Assembly: GCF_018882095.1 (NCBI RefSeq)
Contig: NZ_JACVPD010000002.1
Coordinates: 480,659 to 544,658, forward strand
Reading direction: 5' to 3'
Origin: Polynucleobacter sp. CS-Odin-A6
Lineage (GTDB): Bacteria; Pseudomonadota; Gammaproteobacteria; Burkholderiales; Burkholderiaceae
Length of the DNA: 64,000 nt
In this document: one piece after another, positions 1 to 12,371 of the stretch
Position numbering within the stretch: position 1 is the stretch's first letter
Layout: each line of letters opens with the position of its first letter
Program-made: the position numbers and the translations under genes
The notes under the pieces: generated by a model
Told to the model about the DNA's origin: nothing
The model's input: the letters and a program-made list of their open reading frames with translations, nothing else
The model's database searches: none

Positions 1-92
1 TTAACAAGGTTTAACGCATCTTCTAATGCATAAAACTTATTGCGATCAACTTTAGATTCGATTGCTTTTAAACGCTTAGATAACTTAGTCAT
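1..92 (-). CDS. rplA: 50S ribosomal protein L1, N-terminal fragment
   Basis: Only the first 30 or so codons lie in the window; the gene continues past base 1. The reading starts MTKLSKRLKAIESKV, the usual N-terminus of bacterial L1, which binds 23S rRNA at the L1 stalk and represses its own operon. It follows rplK on the same strand with a 2-base gap, the standard L11-L1 pair, so they are surely cotranscribed. Confidence 0.9.
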   Translation of the reverse strand, partial: MTKLSKRLKAIESKVDRNKFYALEDALNLV

Positions 93-94
93 GA

Positions 95-526
95 TTAGAG
101 GCCTTCCACTGTGATGCCCATGGAGCGGGCGCTACCAGCGATTGTTCTTACAGCGGCATCCATATCAGCTGCTGTCAAATCTGGCATTTTGGCTTTAGCA
201 ATTTCTTCTGCTTGAGCACGGGTAATTTTTCCTACCTTATCGGTATGAGGACGTGGTGAACCTTTTTCGATCTTTGCAGCCTTCTTAATCATGATGGTCG
301 CTGGAGGCGTCTTCATGATGAATGTGAAGCTCTTATCAGCAAAAGCGGTAATCACCACTGGAATTGGTAGGCCAGGTTCCATGCTCTGAGTTTGAGCATT
401 AAACGCCTTACAGAATTCCATAATATTGAGACCGCGTTGACCCAAAGCTGGACCTACGGGAGGGGATGGATTTGCTTTACCTGCAGGGATCTGCAACTTG
501 ATAAAGCCAATAATCTTCTTTGCCAT
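95..526 (-). CDS. rplK: 50S ribosomal protein L11
   Basis: 143 residues, the normal family length. The N-terminal domain carries the conserved stretch [20 protein letters not shown] (about residues 17-36), the proline-rich face that contacts the GTPase-associated centre and release factors. The C-terminal half, ending [13 protein letters not shown], is the 23S rRNA-binding domain. It sits between nusG and rplA in the usual order. In E. coli L1 binds the leader of this gene to shut off both; a leader of about 150 bases is present here (527-677) but I did not prove an L1 site. Confidence 0.97.
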   Translation of the reverse strand: MAKKIIGFIKLQIPAGKANPSPPVGPALGQRGLNIMEFCKAFNAQTQSMEPGLPIPVVITAFADKSFTFIMKTPPATIMIKKAAKIEKGSPRPHTDKVGKITRAQAEEIAKAKMPDLTAADMDAAVRTIAGSARSMGITVEGL

Positions 527-677
527 TGATTGCTCCTAAAAGCGCGCCTTACCTCATTAGGAAAGACCGCTGTTGAGTAAACGCTTCACTAGTTTTTGGC
601 TTTCTAGATCAGCTCCTCGGTTATTACTAACCTCTTCAAACCTACTGCCACCACTAAACAGGGCTAAGCCCTTGTTT
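527..677 (-). promoter_or_regulatory. nusG-rplK intergenic leader with a hairpin
   Basis: A 151-base gap on the minus strand between nusG and rplK. Directly after the nusG stop lies an inverted repeat (about 656-677; GGGC at 661-664 pairs with GCCC at 668-671, flanking bases extend the stem with a bulge). The U-run on the minus strand is short, so it may be an attenuator or processing stem rather than a full terminator. The rest is the expected place for the rplKA promoter and L1 autoregulatory site, neither of which I could identify by eye. Confidence 0.4.
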
Positions 678-1250
678 TTACATCTTTTCTACTTGCCCGA
701 ACTCCAGCTCAACTGGGGTACCACGGCCAAAAATTGTAACAGAAACGCGCAATCTTGACTTCTCATAGTTCACTTCTTCAATATTGCCGTTAAAGTCGAC
801 GAATGGTCCCTCTTTAACGCGAACCATCTCACCAACCTCAAACAAGGTCTTCGGCTTAGGTTTATCCACCCCAGCCTGCATTTGATCCATGATTTTGGTG
901 ACTTCGGCAGTCGAAATCGGGCTTGGGCGGTTTCTTACACCCCCAACAAAACCAGTCACTTTTGGCGTGTTTTTGACCAAATGCCAGCTTTCATCCGTCA
1001 TTTCCATCTCAATCAGGACATAACCTGGGAAGAAACGACGCTCAGAAACCGATTTCGTGCCAGATTTGATTTCCACAACCTCTTCAGATGGAACCAAAAT
1101 ACGGCCAAATTTTTCCGGCATACCAGAACGCGCGATGCGCTCTTCTAAGCCTCTTTTAACGCTTTTTTCCATCCCTGAATAGGCATGGATGACATACCAG
1201 CGCATATTGCCAGTGGCTTGTGGGTTGGAGACCAATTCAATATCAATCAT
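678..1250 (-). CDS. nusG: transcription termination/antitermination protein NusG
   Basis: 190 residues. The NGN domain (about 17-125) begins [20 protein letters not shown] and contains [14 protein letters not shown], the face that binds the RNA polymerase clamp. The C-terminal KOW domain (about 138-170, [19 protein letters not shown]) contacts Rho or S10. The start giving MIDIELV lies 10 bases after the secE stop, with a purine-rich GGAAGTGAG upstream; an internal Met at residue 16 (MRWY) is the alternative start. Cotranscribed with secE. Confidence 0.95.
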   Translation of the reverse strand: MIDIELVSNPQATGNMRWYVIHAYSGMEKSVKRGLEERIARSGMPEKFGRILVPSEEVVEIKSGTKSVSERRFFPGYVLIEMEMTDESWHLVKNTPKVTGFVGGVRNRPSPISTAEVTKIMDQMQAGVDKPKPKTLFEVGEMVRVKEGPFVDFNGNIEEVNYEKSRLRVSVTIFGRGTPVELEFGQVEKM

Positions 1251-1260
1251 TTTTTCTCAC

Positions 1261-1638
1261 TCACTTCCAGCCAAGAAAGACTGAAAAAACTAGCCATTCA
1301 ATTAATTTGTCGGCAAACCACAAAAATAAGGACATGATCAGGACAAAGCCAAATACGACTAAAGTCATTTGGGTAGTCTCTTTACGAGTTGGCCAAACAA
1401 CCTTCTTTACTTCATACCAAGAATCTTTTGCATAGGCTATAAAACGACGCCCATCCGGTGACATCGCCACAATCAAAACTGCAACTGCAATGCCACCAAA
1501 CAAAACTGCTAAGCGCACCAACATAGATTGGTCGGCCAGCGTGTAATAAAGCACTAACGCTGCAACGACAATTAAAGCAGCGAGTATGGATACCCAGCTA
1601 CTTTTTTCTTCAGAGTGACTTACTGTTTGTTGAGACAT
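1261..1638 (-). CDS. secE: preprotein translocase subunit SecE
   Basis: 125 residues with three predicted membrane segments: about 17-34, 41-60 and 92-115. This is the three-helix form seen in E. coli rather than the one-helix minimal form. The conserved amphipathic region before the last helix reads SWYEVKKVVWPTRKETTQMT, the signature contact with SecY. Position between tRNA-Trp and nusG is the standard order. Confidence 0.95.
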   Translation of the reverse strand: MSQQTVSHSEEKSSWVSILAALIVVAALVLYYTLADQSMLVRLAVLFGGIAVAVLIVAMSPDGRRFIAYAKDSWYEVKKVVWPTRKETTQMTLVVFGFVLIMSLFLWFADKLIEWLVFSVFLGWK

Positions 1639-1658
1639 ATTACTTTCAGTTCAAATCG

Positions 1659-1734
1659 TGGCAGGGGCGGAGGGCATCGAACCCCCAACCTTTGGTTTTG
1701 GAGACCAACGCTCTGCCAATTGAGCTACACCCCT
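1659..1734 (-). tRNA. tRNA-Trp (CCA)
   Basis: Read on the minus strand it folds as a 76-base cloverleaf with encoded CCA. The acceptor stem is AGGGGTG/CGCCCCT, the anticodon loop CTCCAAA gives anticodon CCA, and the T-loop is TTCGATG. It lies between tuf and secE, the usual place for tRNA-Trp in proteobacteria. Confidence 0.97.
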
Positions 1735-1763
1735 TTATAAAAACGCATTACAACTTAAAACTA

Positions 1764-2954
1764 TTAAGCCAAAATCTTCGAAACCACGCCGGAGCCAACA
1801 GTTCGGCCACCTTCACGGATCGCAAAACGCAAACCTTCATCCATCGCGATTGGGGCGATGAGCTTGACGGTAATTTCTACGTTATCACCTGGCATGACCA
1901 TTTCTTTGTCTTTTGGCAACTCGATTGACCCTGTTACGTCCGTAGTACGGAAGTAAAACTGAGGACGATAGTTGTTAAAGAATGGGGTATGACGACCACC
2001 TTCATCTTTACCCAAGATATATACCTGAGCAGTAAAGTGAGTATGTGGTGTGATTGAACCTGGCTTAGCCAATACTTGGCCGCGCTCAACTTCTTCACGT
2101 TTCGTGCCGCGTAACAAGATGCCGACGTTATCACCTGCTTGACCTTGGTCGAGCAATTTGCGGAACATTTCAACACCAGTACATGTGGACTTTAAGGTTG
2201 GCTTGATACCGATGATTTCGATCTCTTCGCCCACTTTGATAATACCGCGCTCAATACGGCCTGTTACAACAGTACCGCGACCAGAGATGGAGAACACATC
2301 TTCTACTGGCATCAAGAAAGCGCCGTCAACAGCACGGTCTGGCGTAGGGATAAATGTATCGAGTGCATCAGCTAACTTCATGATGGCTTCTTTACCCATA
2401 GGGCCTTCGTCGCCCTCTAAAGCCAACTTAGCAGAACCTTGAATAATCGGAGTGTCATCACCAGGGAATTCATACTTAGTCAGAAGCTCGCGCACTTCCA
2501 TTTCAACTAACTCAAGTAATTCAGCGTCATCGACCATATCGCACTTGTTCAAGAACACGATGATGTATGGAACACCGACTTGGCGTGCCAAGAGGATGTG
2601 CTCACGCGTTTGTGGCATTGGGCCGTCCGCTGCAGAGCAAACCAAAATAGCGCCGTCCATCTGAGCAGCACCAGTAATCATGTTCTTGACATAGTCAGCA
2701 TGTCCTGGGCAATCGACGTGAGCATAGTGACGGTTCGCTGTCTCATACTCGACGTGCGCAGTATTAATCGTAATACCGCGGGCTTTTTCTTCTGGAGCAG
2801 CATCGATCTGATCGTATGCTTTTGCTTCGCCACCGAACTGCTTAGAGAGCACGGTTGCAATTGCTGCAGTTAAGGTGGTTTTACCGTGGTCAACGTGACC
2901 AATAGTGCCTACGTTTACGTGCGGTTTTGTCCGCTCAAACTTTTCTTTTGCCAT
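1764..2954 (-). CDS. tuf: translation elongation factor EF-Tu
   Basis: 396 residues, as in Burkholderiales. G-domain motifs are intact: GHVDHGKTT (about 18-26), switch [25 protein letters not shown] (about 81-91) and NKCDMVDD (about 136). Domains 2 and 3 follow, ending [20 protein letters not shown], which is the aminoacyl-tRNA and kirromycin-binding end. It delivers aminoacyl-tRNA to the ribosome. Located downstream of three tRNAs; a second tuf in the str operon would be expected elsewhere. Confidence 0.98.
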   Translation of the reverse strand: MAKEKFERTKPHVNVGTIGHVDHGKTTLTAAIATVLSKQFGGEAKAYDQIDAAPEEKARGITINTAHVEYETANRHYAHVDCPGHADYVKNMITGAAQMDGAILVCSAADGPMPQTREHILLARQVGVPYIIVFLNKCDMVDDAELLELVEMEVRELLTKYEFPGDDTPIIQGSAKLALEGDEGPMGKEAIMKLADALDTFIPTPDRAVDGAFLMPVEDVFSISGRGTVVTGRIERGIIKVGEEIEIIGIKPTLKSTCTGVEMFRKLLDQGQAGDNVGILLRGTKREEVERGQVLAKPGSITPHTHFTAQVYILGKDEGGRHTPFFNNYRPQFYFRTTDVTGSIELPKDKEMVMPGDNVEITVKLIAPIAMDEGLRFAIREGGRTVGSGVVSKILA

Positions 2955-3020
2955 TTTTTTGTCTGCCTTTAGTTAACTCTTAAACCAACACACGAAATTA
3001 AAATTAATACAAATGAAGCC

Positions 3021-3095
<75 letters not shown>

Positions 3096-3121
3096 AAAAC
3101 TCAATCCATTACTACAAATTC

Positions 3122-3195
3122 TGGAGCGGGATAAGAGAATCGAACTCTTGACCGAAGATTGGAAATCTGCTGTTTTACCATTAAACTAATCCCGC
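3122..3195 (-). tRNA. tRNA-Gly (TCC)
   Basis: A 74-base cloverleaf on the minus strand with encoded CCA. Acceptor GCGGGAT pairs with ATCCCGC; anticodon loop TTTCCAA gives TCC. The anticodon stem is GCAGA/TCTTC, which leaves a C-U mismatch at the second pair (positions 28-42), unlike the fully paired E. coli counterpart. Confidence 0.95.
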
Positions 3196-3202
3196 ACATC
3201 TC

Positions 3203-3287
3203 TGGTGGAGGGGGTAGGATTCGAACCTACGTAGGCATAGCCAACAGATTTACAGTCTGCCTCCTTTAGCCGCTCGGACACCCCTCC
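3203..3287 (-). tRNA. tRNA-Tyr (GTA)
   Basis: An 85-base class II tRNA with a long variable arm and encoded CCA at 3203-3205. Acceptor GGAGGGG pairs with CCCCTCC; the anticodon loop CTGTAAA gives GTA. First gene of the tRNA-Tyr-Gly-Thr-tuf unit. Confidence 0.96.
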
Positions 3288-3291
3288 GCGA

Positions 3292-3327
3292 ACCCAATAT
3301 TCTGACTCCAATTGGAGTTTCTGTCAA
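3292..3327 (-). promoter_or_regulatory. promoter of tRNA-Tyr-Gly-Thr-tuf unit
   Basis: On the minus strand a perfect TTGACA -35 (3322-3327) is followed after exactly 17 bases by CAGAAT (3299-3304), 4 of 6 matches to the -10 consensus. Predicted transcription start is near 3292, a few bases before tRNA-Tyr. The spacer contains a perfect 14-bp palindrome ACTCCAATTGGAGT (3305-3318). Confidence 0.65.
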
Positions 3328-3356
3328 TCCTCAATACCTCAAAACGCTTTGCACAA

Positions 3357-3390
3357 GTAAAAACGCCCAGACCTAAGAGGGTCTGGGCGT
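3357..3390 (-). terminator. rho-independent terminator of the rrn operon
   Basis: A perfect 11-bp stem, ACGCCCAGACC (read from 3390 inward) pairing with GGTCTGGGCGT, loop of 6, followed on the minus strand by a U-run (complement of 3358-3363). It lies 10 bases past the 5S 3' end and before the next promoter. Confidence 0.9.
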
Positions 3391-3399
3391 CGCATTGGT

Positions 3400-3514
3400 G
3401 CCCGGCAGTTACCTACTTTCACACGGGTAATCCGCACTATCATCGGCGTAAAGTCGTTTCACTGTCCTGTTCGGGATGGGAAGGAGTGGTTCCAACTTGC
3501 TATGGTCACCGGGC
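3400..3514 (-). rRNA. rrf: 5S ribosomal RNA
   Basis: About 115 bases on the minus strand. The 5' end GCCCGGTGACC pairs with the 3' end TGCCGGGC; the core GAAGTGAAACGACTTTACGC and the GGGGTAACTGCC-like tail region are typical of 5S. Ends are estimated from terminal stem pairing. Confidence 0.92.
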
Positions 3515-3619
3515 GTAGAGGATCGAACTGTTGATAAATCAACAGTTCTATTTGAGTAAGCATGTAATTAAGGATGCAGATTAAATCTGGCAAACATCCA
3601 ACACAATAGTGCTGGTTAT
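3515..3619 (-). other. 23S-5S internal transcribed spacer
   Basis: A spacer of about 105 bases. At 3613-3627 the sequence is complementary to 6488-6502 upstream of 23S, forming the long processing stem that RNase III would cut. GATCGAACTGTTGATAAATCAACAGTTC (about 3520-3549, given here in part by position) forms a local hairpin with arms GAACTGTTGAT/ATCAACAGTTC. No gene seen. Confidence 0.7.
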
Positions 3620-6495
<2,876 letters not shown>

Positions 6496-6686
6496 ATAAC
6501 GAGCACCATTGCTAGCACCTGTTACAGGTTTATTTCTACTTCTGACATGTTTGCCGTAATCCAAACTGTAAGTACTTGTTAAAGAACTTGGTAAAACTCG
6601 TTTGTATTACTGATTGATGATTCAATCTTTACCCTTATTACATTGTCAAATGTCCTCTCAAAGAAACATTTGACACTTTGCTTACT

Positions 6687-6703
6687 CAAATTTTTAAAGA
6701 ACA
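6687..6703 (-). promoter_or_regulatory. boxA antitermination element before 23S
   Basis: Minus strand reads TGTTCTTTAAAAATTTG, close to the bacterial rrn boxA (TGCTCTTTAACA). It lies in the spacer between tRNA-Ala and 23S, the usual second boxA position where NusB-S10 loads. The remainder of 6496-6760 is spacer without a gene. Confidence 0.7.
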
Positions 6704-6760
6704 GCCATAAATGGCAAAACTAAACAATTAACAAATTGCTTAGTTTTGACATTTAGATGA

Positions 6761-6836
6761 TGGTGGAGGATGACGGGATCGAACCGACGACCCCCTGCTT
6801 GCAAAGCAGGTGCTCTCCCAGCTGAGCTAATCCCCC
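6761..6836 (-). tRNA. tRNA-Ala (TGC)
   Basis: A 76-base cloverleaf with encoded CCA (6761-6763), acceptor GGGGGAT/ATCCTCC, anticodon loop TTTGCAA giving TGC. Located in the 16S-23S spacer together with tRNA-Ile. Confidence 0.97.
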
Positions 6837-6866
6837 AACGTCCCACTAAGTCTTGTTTCTGGCTGG

Positions 6867-6943
6867 TGGTGGGTCTGGTAGGACTTGAACCTACGACCCC
6901 TGCGTTATCAACACAGTGCTCTAACCAGCTGAGCTACAGACCC
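6867..6943 (-). tRNA. tRNA-Ile (GAT)
   Basis: A 77-base cloverleaf with encoded CCA (6867-6869), acceptor GGGTCTG/CAGACCC, anticodon loop TTGATAA giving GAT. The usual partner of tRNA-Ala in the 16S-23S spacer. Confidence 0.97.
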
Positions 6944-6998
6944 GTGGCTTTTATTGTCAACCGATAAGTGTGGGCACTAGAGCTCCAGCATCTTTCTC

Positions 6999-8535
<1,537 letters not shown>

Positions 8536-8686
8536 ATTCCTGTGATCCTTGCGGATCGTCGCACTCATTCAAAAGAAATTGACTTGGTAATAAAACCAAA
8601 TCTTTTTACTGTCTATGAGTACTATTTATTTACATCTGTCCCGAAGGACTTGATGCTTTCACTTAGTACCCACAATTATCGGTTGA

Positions 8687-8703
8687 CTAATTTTTAAAGA
8701 GGG
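8687..8703 (-). promoter_or_regulatory. boxA in the 16S leader
   Basis: Minus strand reads CCCTCTTTAAAAATTAG, matching the rrn boxA core CTCTTTAA. It lies between the promoter and 16S, the expected place for loading the antitermination complex. Confidence 0.7.
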
Positions 8704-8740
8704 CTGACTTGTTTTGTATTTCAAATAACATTCAGCAGAG

Positions 8741-8776
8741 AGATCAGACTATATCCCACTCCTACGGCCCTGTCAA
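8741..8776 (-). promoter_or_regulatory. rrn operon promoter
   Basis: A perfect TTGACA (8771-8776) and TATAGT (8748-8753) separated by exactly 17 bases on the minus strand, followed by CTGATCTCTC. The strongest sigma-70 match in the window. The stretch upstream (8777-9000) is AT-rich with A/T tracts such as TTTTTTAAAAAA near 8880, compatible with UP elements. Confidence 0.85.
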
Positions 8777-9027
8777 CACCTTTCGTGGTCTTTTTCTACC
8801 TAAAAGCGAAGATTTTTCTTACATATCAAATAATCCCTTTATAAACAGGGGTATAGGGATTCAAAATAAATTCAATCTTTTTTAAAAAACCCAGTTTTTT
8901 GATGCCCCAGTTCAGATATTAAGGCTTAAATCCTATAGTTTTTAGCGGGCTTTTGCCACTTTTATTCTTTAATTCATTAAATTAGGGAAAACCCTATATT
9001 TTCATTGTTTTCTGCTAGTATGTTGCT
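8777..9027. other. AT-rich intergenic region between rrn promoter and GNAT gene
   Basis: About 250 bases with no convincing gene. It holds rrn upstream A/T tracts and, at its right end, a possible -10 (TAGTAT at 9016-9021) for the divergent acetyltransferase gene. An imperfect repeat ATCCCTTTATAAACAGGGGT near 8831-8850 gives a weak hairpin. Confidence 0.4.
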
Positions 9028-9690
9028 ATGCACAATAAAGCAGCGAATAGTCGCTTCATCAGCAAGACGCCATATGCATCAAGCTTGATCGTCCATGTGC
9101 GTGAATTACATGCCAACCACAAAGAACAGATTCTGAATCATCTTTTATTGCTCAATGAAGATGATCGCCGACTTCGCTTTGGAACACAGACGTCCAACGA
9201 GGTGATTGAGCGCCATGTTGAACGCCTCGACTTCACACAAGACAAGGTGTTCGGTCACTTTGATGCTCTACTTAACCTAGCTGGAATAGCGCATTTAGCC
9301 TACTTACCCATAGCCAATGAGCAATCAGAGGCTGCTGAGTTTGGTGTTTCGGTTCTACCCAATGGTCGAGGGCAGGGTATAGGCACTGCATTATTAGCAC
9401 GTGCTTCAGTGCATGCGCGCAATACTGGTGTCAAAACTTTGTTTGTACATTGTTTGGCAAATAACAAAACCATGATGCATATAGCTCGCAAGGCTGGAAT
9501 GCATGTTGAGCTTGCCTATGGAGATGCCGACGCACACTTGAGGTTGTTGCCAGCAAATCACAGCACCATTGTGGAAGAGGCTACAAATAGTCAGTGGGCT
9601 AATTTTGACTACGTCGTGAAAGCGAATTGGAAGCGTACAAAGGATGCCTGGTGCTGGATTCTGGGGAAACCACTACCTAGCTCAACTTAA
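9028..9690 (+). CDS. GNAT-family N-acetyltransferase
   Basis: 220 residues. The acetyl-CoA binding motif A is clear at about 112-122 (PNGRGQGIGTALL), preceded by the beta-strand AAEFGVSVLP and followed by FVHCLANNKTMMHIARKAGM, the family's motif B region. The substrate is unknown. No Shine-Dalgarno precedes the ATG, and a TAGTAT hexamer ends 6 bases before it, so the mRNA may be leaderless. The end overlaps the convergent cytochrome gene by 4 bases. Confidence 0.85.
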   Translation: MHNKAANSRFISKTPYASSLIVHVRELHANHKEQILNHLLLLNEDDRRLRFGTQTSNEVIERHVERLDFTQDKVFGHFDALLNLAGIAHLAYLPIANEQSEAAEFGVSVLPNGRGQGIGTALLARASVHARNTGVKTLFVHCLANNKTMMHIARKAGMHVELAYGDADAHLRLLPANHSTIVEEATNSQWANFDYVVKANWKRTKDAWCWILGKPLPSST

Positions 9691-10031
9691 TTTGCACTGG
9701 GTGCCCCACGCAGAATCCAATTGGCTAGCAAAGTTAATTGCGCATCACTTAGCTTTGTGTTTGCCGGCATCGGCACGACACCCCAAGACCCCGAACCCCC
9801 TTTAAGAATTTTGTTTTTTAGAAACGCAGTTGCATTAGGGTCGTTACTGTACTTCTTTGCAACCGCCTGAAAGCTGGGGCCCACAATTTTTTTATCTACC
9901 GCATGACATCCTAAGCAAGCATTTTGTTTTGCTAGTGCGAGAGGCGCGAGGTCATCGTTAGCGGCGCGCGCTGCACTAAAATAAACAAGGAGCAGGGCAA
10001 TACACAGAATCCATTTCCCACCTCTGCTCAT
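9687..10031 (-). CDS. class I c-type cytochrome, periplasmic
   Basis: 114 residues. A signal peptide (about 1-23, cut near ARAAN) is followed by a single haem motif CLGCH (39-43) and an axial Met in VPMPANTKLSD (about residue 87). The size and VGPSFQAVAKKY motif match the small c551/c552-type electron carriers that feed terminal oxidases or peroxidases. It is 9 bases downstream of the BON lipoprotein on the same strand, so probably cotranscribed. Partner enzyme not visible. Confidence 0.88.
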   Translation of the reverse strand: MSRGGKWILCIALLLVYFSAARAANDDLAPLALAKQNACLGCHAVDKKIVGPSFQAVAKKYSNDPNATAFLKNKILKGGSGSWGVVPMPANTKLSDAQLTLLANWILRGAPSAN

Positions 10032-10040
10032 ATTGCTTTA

Positions 10041-10685
10041 TTAGTTTGGCGTCGAGTTAGGCTGAGATTCATCTGCCTTTCCTTGTTTTTCTAAGCGCAT
10101 TTTTTCCGCCTCAGAAATAATATCGAAGTAGGCATAAACATCTTTTACGCCATTCGTGTTGCTAGCTACTTTCTTGGCGATCTCTGCCTCGTTCTGCGTC
10201 AAAATACCCATCAAATAAACGCTGCTACCCTCAGCAACGATTGTCATTGAATTCGATGGCAACTTGTCCGTGAAAATCATTTGTGTTTTGATTTTGGATT
10301 CGAGATACGCGTCATTTGCTCGAGCGGTATAGGAGCTATTTGGTCCAATAACTAATTCATTAAATACAGAACGTACGTTCTTATTTCCTTTTGTATACGC
10401 AGTAGCTTGCTCTTTAATACTGGCATCCTTCACTTCGCCAGTCAGCAATACTTTTTGATTCAACGAGGTCACATTAATATGCGCACTATCTCCAAACTTC
10501 TTATCCAAAGCATTCTCTATTTCCAGACCAATCCCCTTATCGATTGCTTGAGTTGCTGGAGAACGTCGATCGGCCATGACGCTTGCACCAGCAGCGACAC
10601 CACCTACTGCAACCACTGCACAAGAAGATAAAAATGAGATGAGGGTTAGTAGTGCCAATAATTTACCAATGAACTTGATGCGCAT
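10041..10685 (-). CDS. BON-domain outer-membrane lipoprotein, DolP/YraP-like
   Basis: 214 residues. The N-terminus is a lipoprotein signal with lipobox LSSC (Cys about 22). Two BON domains follow (about 48-115 and 122-190), shown by GEVKDASIKEQATAYTKG and MGILTQNEAEIAKKVA. In E. coli the homologue DolP (YraP) supports outer-membrane integrity at the division site. The neighbours gmhA/diaA and rsmI reproduce the E. coli rsmI-diaA-dolP neighbourhood, which supports the assignment. The C-terminal tail is charged and likely disordered. Confidence 0.85.
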   Translation of the reverse strand: MRIKFIGKLLALLTLISFLSSCAVVAVGGVAAGASVMADRRSPATQAIDKGIGLEIENALDKKFGDSAHINVTSLNQKVLLTGEVKDASIKEQATAYTKGNKNVRSVFNELVIGPNSSYTARANDAYLESKIKTQMIFTDKLPSNSMTIVAEGSSVYLMGILTQNEAEIAKKVASNTNGVKDVYAYFDIISEAEKMRLEKQGKADESQPNSTPN

Positions 10686-10713
10686 ATGGGGAGCCCTCTT
10701 CGGTTTAAAACAA

Positions 10714-11316
10714 TTAATCTAGCAATAGATGGTCAACACCATCACACAAAGCATGTAGTAAAACTAAATGTGTTTCTTGAATACGGGCAGTACGATTGGA
10801 CGGGACGCATAGATGAATGTCATCCGCATCCAAGAGGCTAGCAATTTTTCCGCCGCCATTACCGGTTAGCGCAATAATTTTGATGCCCATCGTTTTTGCA
10901 ACTTCAATCGCTCTCACTATGTTTTTTGAATTTCCTGAAGTAGAGATGCCAATCAAAATATCGCCTTTTTTACCAAGGCCTCGTACCTGCTTAGTAAAAA
11001 CTTCATCGTAGCTATAGTCATTACCAACTGCCGTCAAAATTGAGGTGTCTGTTGTTAAAGCAATCGCCGCCAACTCTTGACGCTCTCTCTCGAATCGGCC
11101 AATTAACTCCGCGGCAAAATGCTGTGCATCAGCCGCAGATCCACCATTGCCGCAAGCCATTATTTTTCCGCCAGTACGCAAGCACTCCGTCATTGCGACT
11201 ATGGCGCGCGCCACCTGTTGAGGAAGCATTTTTTCAGCCTCTTGCTTTACGGCAATGCTGTCTAAGAAATGTTGGGATGCGCGAGCGCGCAAACGTTCGA
11301 GAGTGTCTTTATCCAT
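10714..11316 (-). CDS. gmhA: SIS-domain phosphoheptose isomerase (GmhA/DiaA family)
   Basis: 200 residues from the ATG; an in-frame TTG gives 6 more residues (start 11334) and cannot be excluded. The sugar-phosphate pocket is shown by CGNGGSAADAQHFAAEL (about 56-72) and ISTSGNSKNI. The Glu of HFAAEL and His of RIQETH, catalytic in GmhA, are kept. This favours sedoheptulose-7-phosphate isomerase for LPS heptose, whereas E. coli DiaA lacks the Glu. The genomic place next to rsmI and dolP is that of DiaA, a DnaA-binding protein, so a dual or alternative role remains possible. Confidence 0.82.
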   Translation of the reverse strand: MDKDTLERLRARASQHFLDSIAVKQEAEKMLPQQVARAIVAMTECLRTGGKIMACGNGGSAADAQHFAAELIGRFERERQELAAIALTTDTSILTAVGNDYSYDEVFTKQVRGLGKKGDILIGISTSGNSKNIVRAIEVAKTMGIKIIALTGNGGGKIASLLDADDIHLCVPSNRTARIQETHLVLLHALCDGVDHLLLD

Positions 11317-11423
11317 CGCATTATTATGCGCCAAAGTAAGGCTCGGCAGGCGAGGCTGCCCCTAATCCCAAAAGCAACGTATTCTGTTACTTATTCATAC
11401 TTCTCGCGTAAGAGATTGCCTCT

Positions 11424-12329
11424 ATGGAATTAAGCTCCTTGGATTTTTTAAAGCAACAGGACCTGCCTACCGGCGCCTTATATATGGTTGCCACCCCAAT
11501 TGGCAATATGGGGGACATCACCTTACGCGCGCTTCATGTGCTTCATTCCGTGGATGGTATAGCCTGTGAAGATACTCGGCATAGCGCGCCCCTCCTGCAG
11601 CATTTTGGCATTCATAAAAAATGTTTGGCACTGCATGAGCACAATGAGGTTGCTGGCGCACAAACTGTAATTCAGCGCCTTTCCCAAAATGAGCGCTGGG
11701 CTTACATTTCTGATGCCGGAACCCCAGGCGTTTCTGATCCAGGCGCACGTCTGGTTCACGCCGTTCAGAAGGCGGGTTTTCGAGTGATTCCAATTCCCGG
11801 TGCAAGCGCTGTGTTGTCTGCTATTTCTGCAAGTGGCTCAGTCATGCTGCCATCAGAAGGGCGCTTTCAGTTTCTTGGCTTTTGGCCTAATAAGGCTAAG
11901 GAGCGTGGTGCGTTGATACAAGATATTCGGAGCAATTCAAAAACAAGTATCTTGTTTGAATCACCCCATCAAATCCGAGACACCCTTGTGATGCTTAGTA
12001 AAGAACTAGAGCCAGAGCGACAAGTGCTGATTGGCAGGGAGCTTACTAAAAAATTTGAGCAACTAGTTACCCTTACTGCTGCCAATATTCCAGACTGGCT
12101 TGAGAAGGCAGAGAGCCTCAAAGGTGAATTTATCATTTTGGTGGCCGGCCGCCAAGCCAATGCAGATGAGGCTCCAGAACATTCAGCCCTATTACTATGG
12201 GCCAATGCATTAAGCCCCTATCTCGGCAGCAAAGAAATTGCTGCGGTACTTGCACAAACCCTGGGCCTAACTAAGAAAGAGGCTTACCAAGTTGCCTTAG
12301 AAGCAAAAGCTCAAAATAACGAGGAATAA
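11424..12329 (+). CDS. rsmI: 16S rRNA (cytidine1402-2'-O)-methyltransferase
   Basis: 301 residues, near the usual 286. The tetrapyrrole-methylase fold is marked by GALYMVATPIGNMGDITLRAL (from about 17), CEDTRHSAPLL, SDAGTPGVSDPGARLV (about 96-111) and IPIPGASAVLSA. It methylates C1402 in the 30S decoding centre using S-adenosylmethionine. It is divergent from gmhA with a 107-base gap that contains a small GC-rich hairpin (11346-11361). Confidence 0.95.
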   Translation: MELSSLDFLKQQDLPTGALYMVATPIGNMGDITLRALHVLHSVDGIACEDTRHSAPLLQHFGIHKKCLALHEHNEVAGAQTVIQRLSQNERWAYISDAGTPGVSDPGARLVHAVQKAGFRVIPIPGASAVLSAISASGSVMLPSEGRFQFLGFWPNKAKERGALIQDIRSNSKTSILFESPHQIRDTLVMLSKELEPERQVLIGRELTKKFEQLVTLTAANIPDWLEKAESLKGEFIILVAGRQANADEAPEHSALLLWANALSPYLGSKEIAAVLAQTLGLTKKEAYQVALEAKAQNNEE

Positions 12330-12332
12330 AAA

Positions 12333-12355
12333 AGCTGGCCTTTAGCCAGCTGTGA
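12333..12355 (-). terminator. terminator of the small anchor-protein gene
   Basis: Stem AGCTGGC (12333-12339) / GCCAGCT (12345-12351). On the minus strand it is followed by TTTTTTATTC, so it ends the 12372-12599 gene; on the plus strand there is no U-run after it. It also abuts the rsmI stop. Confidence 0.75.
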
Positions 12356-12371
12356 CTTAAGGTCGAAAGGC

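Noticed and set aside
2158..2873. Several plus-strand frames opposite tuf, and minus-strand frames inside tuf in other phases
   Set aside because: Shadows caused by the strong codon bias of tuf; no family resemblance and no ribosome sites.
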